DNA of 64,000 bases. Origin: Apostichopus japonicus (lineage: Eukaryota > Echinodermata > Holothuroidea > Aspidochirotida > Stichopodidae). The stretch spans positions 23,448,484-23,512,483 of the forward strand of contig NC_092564.1 in NCBI RefSeq assembly GCF_037975245.1, in the 5' to 3' direction. A program made the position numbers and the translations under genes. Shown here one piece after another: positions 59,492 to 64,000 of the stretch (within the stretch, counting starts at the first letter, position 1; each line of letters starts with the position of its first letter). The notes under the pieces were generated by a model. That model worked only from the letters and a program-made list of their open reading frames with translations, made no database searches and was not told the DNA's origin.

Positions 59492-62400
59492 ATGTCCCTG
59501 GTCGATCTTGCCCGGCGTCTTCTAGACGCTGCCAAAGATGGAAATGAATCGGAAGTCACTTTCCTCATGTCAAGTGGAGCTCCTTTCACCACAGACTGGG
59601 TGAGCTGATTTTAAAATTTAAAATTTATCCATTGTTTGGCTTCTTTCATTTTTTTTTCCAGGTTAGAAACTATTTTCACTCGACAGAAAGGGGATGAGCG
59701 CAGATATCGAGATCGGTGAAATATTGTGTGCCAAAATATATGATGTAGAGCTGTTATATATTAAGCTTTGAATGCCCAGTGAAAATATTTCAGTCGAAAT
59801 ACTGATTAATTATGTCTAGTCTTATACTGCACTTTGGGCCTAAATGTATCGTAATATTCAGCTATTTAAAGTTGCCACGTTTGTTTCCCCCCCCCCCCCC
59901 CCCGAGTAAACCATATATATGCATGTATCTCTCTCTTTGAAAAGCTTGGCACATCTCCGTTACACCTCGCTTGCAAAGGTGGCCATCGAAGTACCGCAGA
60001 GGTCCTGGTCCGAGCTGGGATAAGCCGAGATGCTCGCACCAAAGTGGATCAAACACCTCTTCATGTCAGCTGTATGAAGGGACATTTACACATGGTAGAG
60101 ATGTTATTAAGACATGAAGCAAGTATAAATGCTACAGATATGGTAAGCATATAATGACAGACTGCAGAGATGTTCATAATCTTTTTTTACAGTTTATGTC
60201 CTGTTTTTCCCTCTTTTGCTAGGTACTTAATGTATCAATCAGCACATTGAAAGTGGCATTTAAAAAAATGCAAACAGCAAAAATCAAACATCTCCACCTG
60301 TTGGTTTAATTTAAACTTGAACTGCTGGTTTGAAATTGAGTAACACGGCACAAAAGTAGATGTAATATTTGCTTTTTAAGTTTTTCGTTTTTTTCAGATT
60401 ATGCTCTAATCTTCTCAACTTAAGTTCATCCATCTATCTCAGCATGTTTTATTAATATAGAAGTATGTACATATTTGGTTAAAGTAATGGTTTTCCACAA
60501 AGTGCCATAAACTAGGTGTCTAAACTTTAAAGAATTCCTTAAATATGTTGATGTTTATTTTCTTTGTTATTACTCAGCTGAAAATGACCCCTCTTCATTG
60601 GGCTGTGGAAAGAGATCACATCGCAATCGTGAAATACTTGATCAAGCATGGTGCTGCTCTTGACTGTGTTAACAAAGTGAGTATGTTGTACACTTCTTGC
60701 ACATATCTGATGCGTCATTCTAACCTTTGTGCAGGCATTTTGAGTAACGGTGGTGTTAGCACCATTCTTGAGTTGCAGTTTCAATTTTGTGCTATTATAG
60801 GAACATTATAAGGAACAAAGATTTGTGGACTATCCTATTTCGTCCTAGAGTTTTATTTATTGTTTTTTTTTATTTGATCTCGTTCATCACGTGTATCTTA
60901 AAAATATAATTTGTTCAATTTTGAATGAGGGTTTGTGATAAATGTTTTACAATGATGAACGATGAAAAGTAGCTTATAAAAATTTTCAGTCCGATCTAAG
61001 CAGTCAAACAGTTCAAAACCTGCCTGCACAGGTTTAACATTTAATCCATTACCAGTGCCCTGTGGAGATAAATAATTGGAATTGATTATAGAAGGTTAGA
61101 ATGAGGTAAGGTGCATGAGAGGTTAGTAACAGGCAGAGCCATATATACAGAGAGATACAGAGAGAATATACTGTACGCATTGTAGGGTAACAACATGGTG
61201 CCTGTATCTCAGTTTCAGGGCCAAAATCTCTCTATATTTGATTCTGGTTACAGGGGCTATGCAACGTGTTGGAGTGACTTAGTGTAATAAACATTAAGCG
61301 TCCTGATAATAATAGTAGCAGATAGTGTTATCACTGTTATTAACTATAGACTAGCTATTCTTCTTGTCTGTGTACTATTGAGGCAGATCAAAGAACAGGT
61401 TGTTGAAAATAAGTTGATTGCCCGTTAGGCAGCAAAGTCACTCTAGTATCAATTTACCATCTTTGGGGTAAAAAAACAAACAAATTTTCTTGACATTCTG
61501 TTGCCAATTTGAGTATTTACCTTATTTTCCATTTTTTCCAGTTTGAGAAAACACCCCTGGCAATAGCATCGGACAAAGGTAACCAGGACATGATTCGTCT
61601 GTTGAGAGAAAAGGTAAATCTTCATTTTATGGAATTTTTATTCATATATATATTTATATATATATTCATATATATATTTATATAAATTTATATATTGTTA
61701 ACATTTGCTGTCATGATGAAGGTTGGCCTATCATTGACGAATTGGAAACATGTCATAGTTAACACCTGGTTAGAAAAAATTTGTGTTATTAATCATTATC
61801 ACAAAATTTAGGTACTCTACAGTTCTGTTTTTTTCAGTTTCAAGTCTTGGGGTAGCTCCCGACAGAATAGAGATCTTTGGGGGGGGAGGGGGAGGGGGGT
61901 TTGTTTTGCTAAGGAGTTTGTCAGCGGCTTAATACCCCTGATTGGTTATGTTGCATCGATGACACAGAGCTCTATAGATCTACTCCAAATGTACTTTGAA
62001 CTATATAGATTTATATTATTTACATACATCATAATAAAACATGCATCAGAACATACAATGTTTTTATACCTCACACAACTGTTAAGATAACATTTTAGCC
62101 TTTGGATTTAGATGTTTGCTACACAATGTCTGTAACCAAATAAAAGGCTATCCAAAGTCAAAGCCTTACCTGAGTGAATTTTTGCTTTTTAAATTTTGCT
62201 CTGTCAACACAGCAATCCCAGATTGTTGTTCCCGATGGTGACCTAGCTAACACCCAAGTGTTACTAGGAACATCTGGATCCACCCACAGCAACCTGGACC
62301 AAGCCACCGAGATATCACTGGCTAACATCCAGCCAGTGGAAACAATCACAGTCAACAAAAGTGAGTTGTTTGTTGAAGGAGGTGGGATCATTGTCTACAC

Positions 62401-63786
62401 TTCCCCCCCCCCCCCCTTAGCCGTTTTTTACAAGTCCCCATAATCTGAAAATATCAGTTGTATGTTAACTGCATTCTCTTCTATCAGTAAGGGAACTGAT
62501 GATTTCAGCCACTTTGATGTTCCTCTCTAAACATTCTTTTGTAATCAACTATTATGCTATAAATGTCTGTATATGAGTTGTCTCTAGCAGATTAAGAAAG
62601 TAATATCATTGCTTAACAATCATCCACATCCCCCCCCCCCTTCCTCCCCCACAAAGTACAAACAGTTTGGCTAAAAGACACACCTGAAAAGTGGCTTGTA
62701 TATTTTGTGAGCCAAAAGAAGCATTATTAATCATTTTAGTAAAAGCTGTGTTATCATAGCACATACTTTTCAGGAAGTAAGATTCACTTGCTCTTTTGTA
62801 ATTGTACTATCAACTTCCTGTTTACTTGACAAAAATCCAAGAAAACCCTTTGAGTGTATCTCTGCCTTTAAACTTTTTTAACATTGCAGGCGTCTTCACA
62901 CAAAATGCTGGAAGTTCTACGTCGGTGCTGGCAACCCTAGCTGCCCTGGCTGAGGCATCGACTCCGTTAAAGAGCCCCAGCGGTTGGTAATCTCTGTATT
63001 GAGGATCCTTGTAATTGGTTGCAAGTAACTGGCATTAAAATCTTGTCAAGTATGGTATTGTAGCTGTAAAAAGAATGCCTGTTATTTGCATGTAACTTGT
63101 AAGATCTTAGGGACACTTTTTCACTTACCTGCCGTAGTCAGGTTGGCATAAGGTGGTAAAGAGGAGGGGCTGGGTTTTAAGGGGGGGTGGCATATGTCTC
63201 TCACTTTTGTGACAAACCTAGAGTACTCTGTTTAATGAAAATTACCCTTTTTCCATTGTATTAAACATTCAAAAGTGACATTTTTTTTTTTTTTAAATCT
63301 ACAAGTGCCATTTTGTTGAAACAATTCAAAAGGGAAAAAATGCAGGTGGATTACTATAACTGGTGCTTGACTATTACATTTGCTTGGTAAACGGGAAATT
63401 TTGAGTTATTTTGTGGTATGCCCTCGCAAATAAAAGTCACATGTCCCACAGCACCTCAAAGTCTTTGCCCTTCCCCTTGAAAATCTCCCCCCCCCTCTCA
63501 GATATCAGTCCTCTTGCAGTTAAAGATGTTTTTAACATCCTCTGATAGAGGTAGTTTTTTGATTGCTGTTCCCTATGCAGGTTCCCATATATCCTGGATT
63601 GATGGATCCTTAGCACATGGATCCCAAACTCTGATCTTGACTGATGCAGGGAAGCTCGCCCTGGGCATCAGAAACAATGACGGATCCACTCTACAGATGA
63701 AAGAAGAACAACCTTCCCTTGAGATGAAATCAGAAGAGACGGGCAAGGCAGAGACGTTAGATAAAGCAGCATCACCTCGTAAAAAG
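59492..63786 (+). CDS. GABPB1: GA-binding protein beta subunit, first six coding exons plus a weaker-bounded seventh (3' end beyond window)
   Basis: Exons: 59492-59599 (start [17 protein letters not shown]), 59945-60142, 60578-60676, 61542-61613, 62213-62360, 62890-62982 and 63581-63786. The first five have good GT-AG signals and continuous frame. Residues 1 to ~160 form the four ankyrin repeats (for example [41 protein letters not shown]), which bind the ETS-domain alpha subunit. The sixth carries [16 protein letters not shown], a GABP beta signature; its donor GTTGGT is weak. The seventh, [20 protein letters not shown]..., corresponds to the activation region and probably splices after SPRKK at 63786; reading through would end at a stop at 63897. 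The C-terminal coiled coil used for beta-beta dimerisation is not in the window. GABP is a nuclear activator of mitochondrial and housekeeping genes. Vertebrate GABPB1 and GABPB2 are paralogues; an invertebrate single gene is equally related to both. Confidence 0.93.
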
Positions 63787-64000
63787 GTTTGTCGTCGCTC
63801 CAATGGGTGTTGCGGAAACTTCATGTCTCGTCTCATACAGGCTGCTGAGAGGATATTAACCAAGGAGAGAAATTGTAGAAAATTTGTATATTTTTAGGAA
63901 ATTCGTTGCAACTTTCATCTGTTGAGGTTACACTTACATTTTGTTAATGTACCCCAGAAACAGTTGAATGTTCTTAGAACCAAACGGCTGGACTATGTAG

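Overview
This is eukaryotic nuclear DNA from an animal. It has three multi-exon or single-exon protein genes with standard GT-AG introns, a U6 snRNA gene with a Pol III type promoter, and dense transposon-derived sequence. The gene complement (UBXN6, POMGNT2-like, GABP beta), long homopolymer G/C runs, many short hAT-like elements, a Penelope-like fragment and CR1/L1-type LINE fragments suggest a marine invertebrate deuterostome, perhaps an echinoderm. That placement is inference; nothing in the window proves the species.

Layout. 1-14070: a tandem array of about 3.3-3.6 kb non-coding units, open at the left window edge, with different mobile insertions in individual units (a TIR element in unit 1, a U2-snRNA-headed SINE in unit 2, a CR1-like LINE end in unit 4). 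14071-19439: AT-rich intergenic DNA with simple repeats. 19440-35928 (minus): a complete ten-exon UBXN6 (UBXD1) gene encoding 442 residues; its introns hold a 3 kb minisatellite, smaller tandem repeats and a pair of nested DNA elements. 36200-37730: TE fragments and a 52-bp tandem repeat. 38040-39431 (plus): an intronless POMGNT2-like glycosyltransferase ending after the catalytic domain. 39440-49980: a TE cluster, including a three-level nest of hAT-like elements, a second U2-headed SINE, a 31-bp-TIR element with 9-bp target duplication and a large foldback element. 50410-50516 (minus): U6 snRNA. 53049-57507: more hAT-like elements, an internally inverted Penelope-like fragment, LINE fragments and two hammerhead-core-like motifs. 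57836-64000 (plus): the promoter region and first six coding exons of a GABP beta (GABPB) gene, running off the right edge.

The three protein genes are not functionally linked in any way the sequence shows: UBXN6 is a p97/VCP cofactor, the POMGNT2-like protein is a predicted Golgi/ER glycosyltransferase and GABP beta is a nuclear transcription factor subunit. UBXN6 and the POMGNT2-like gene are divergent, about 2.1 kb apart. Exon boundaries were read by hand from splice signals, reading-frame continuity and recalled family similarity; no database search was run.
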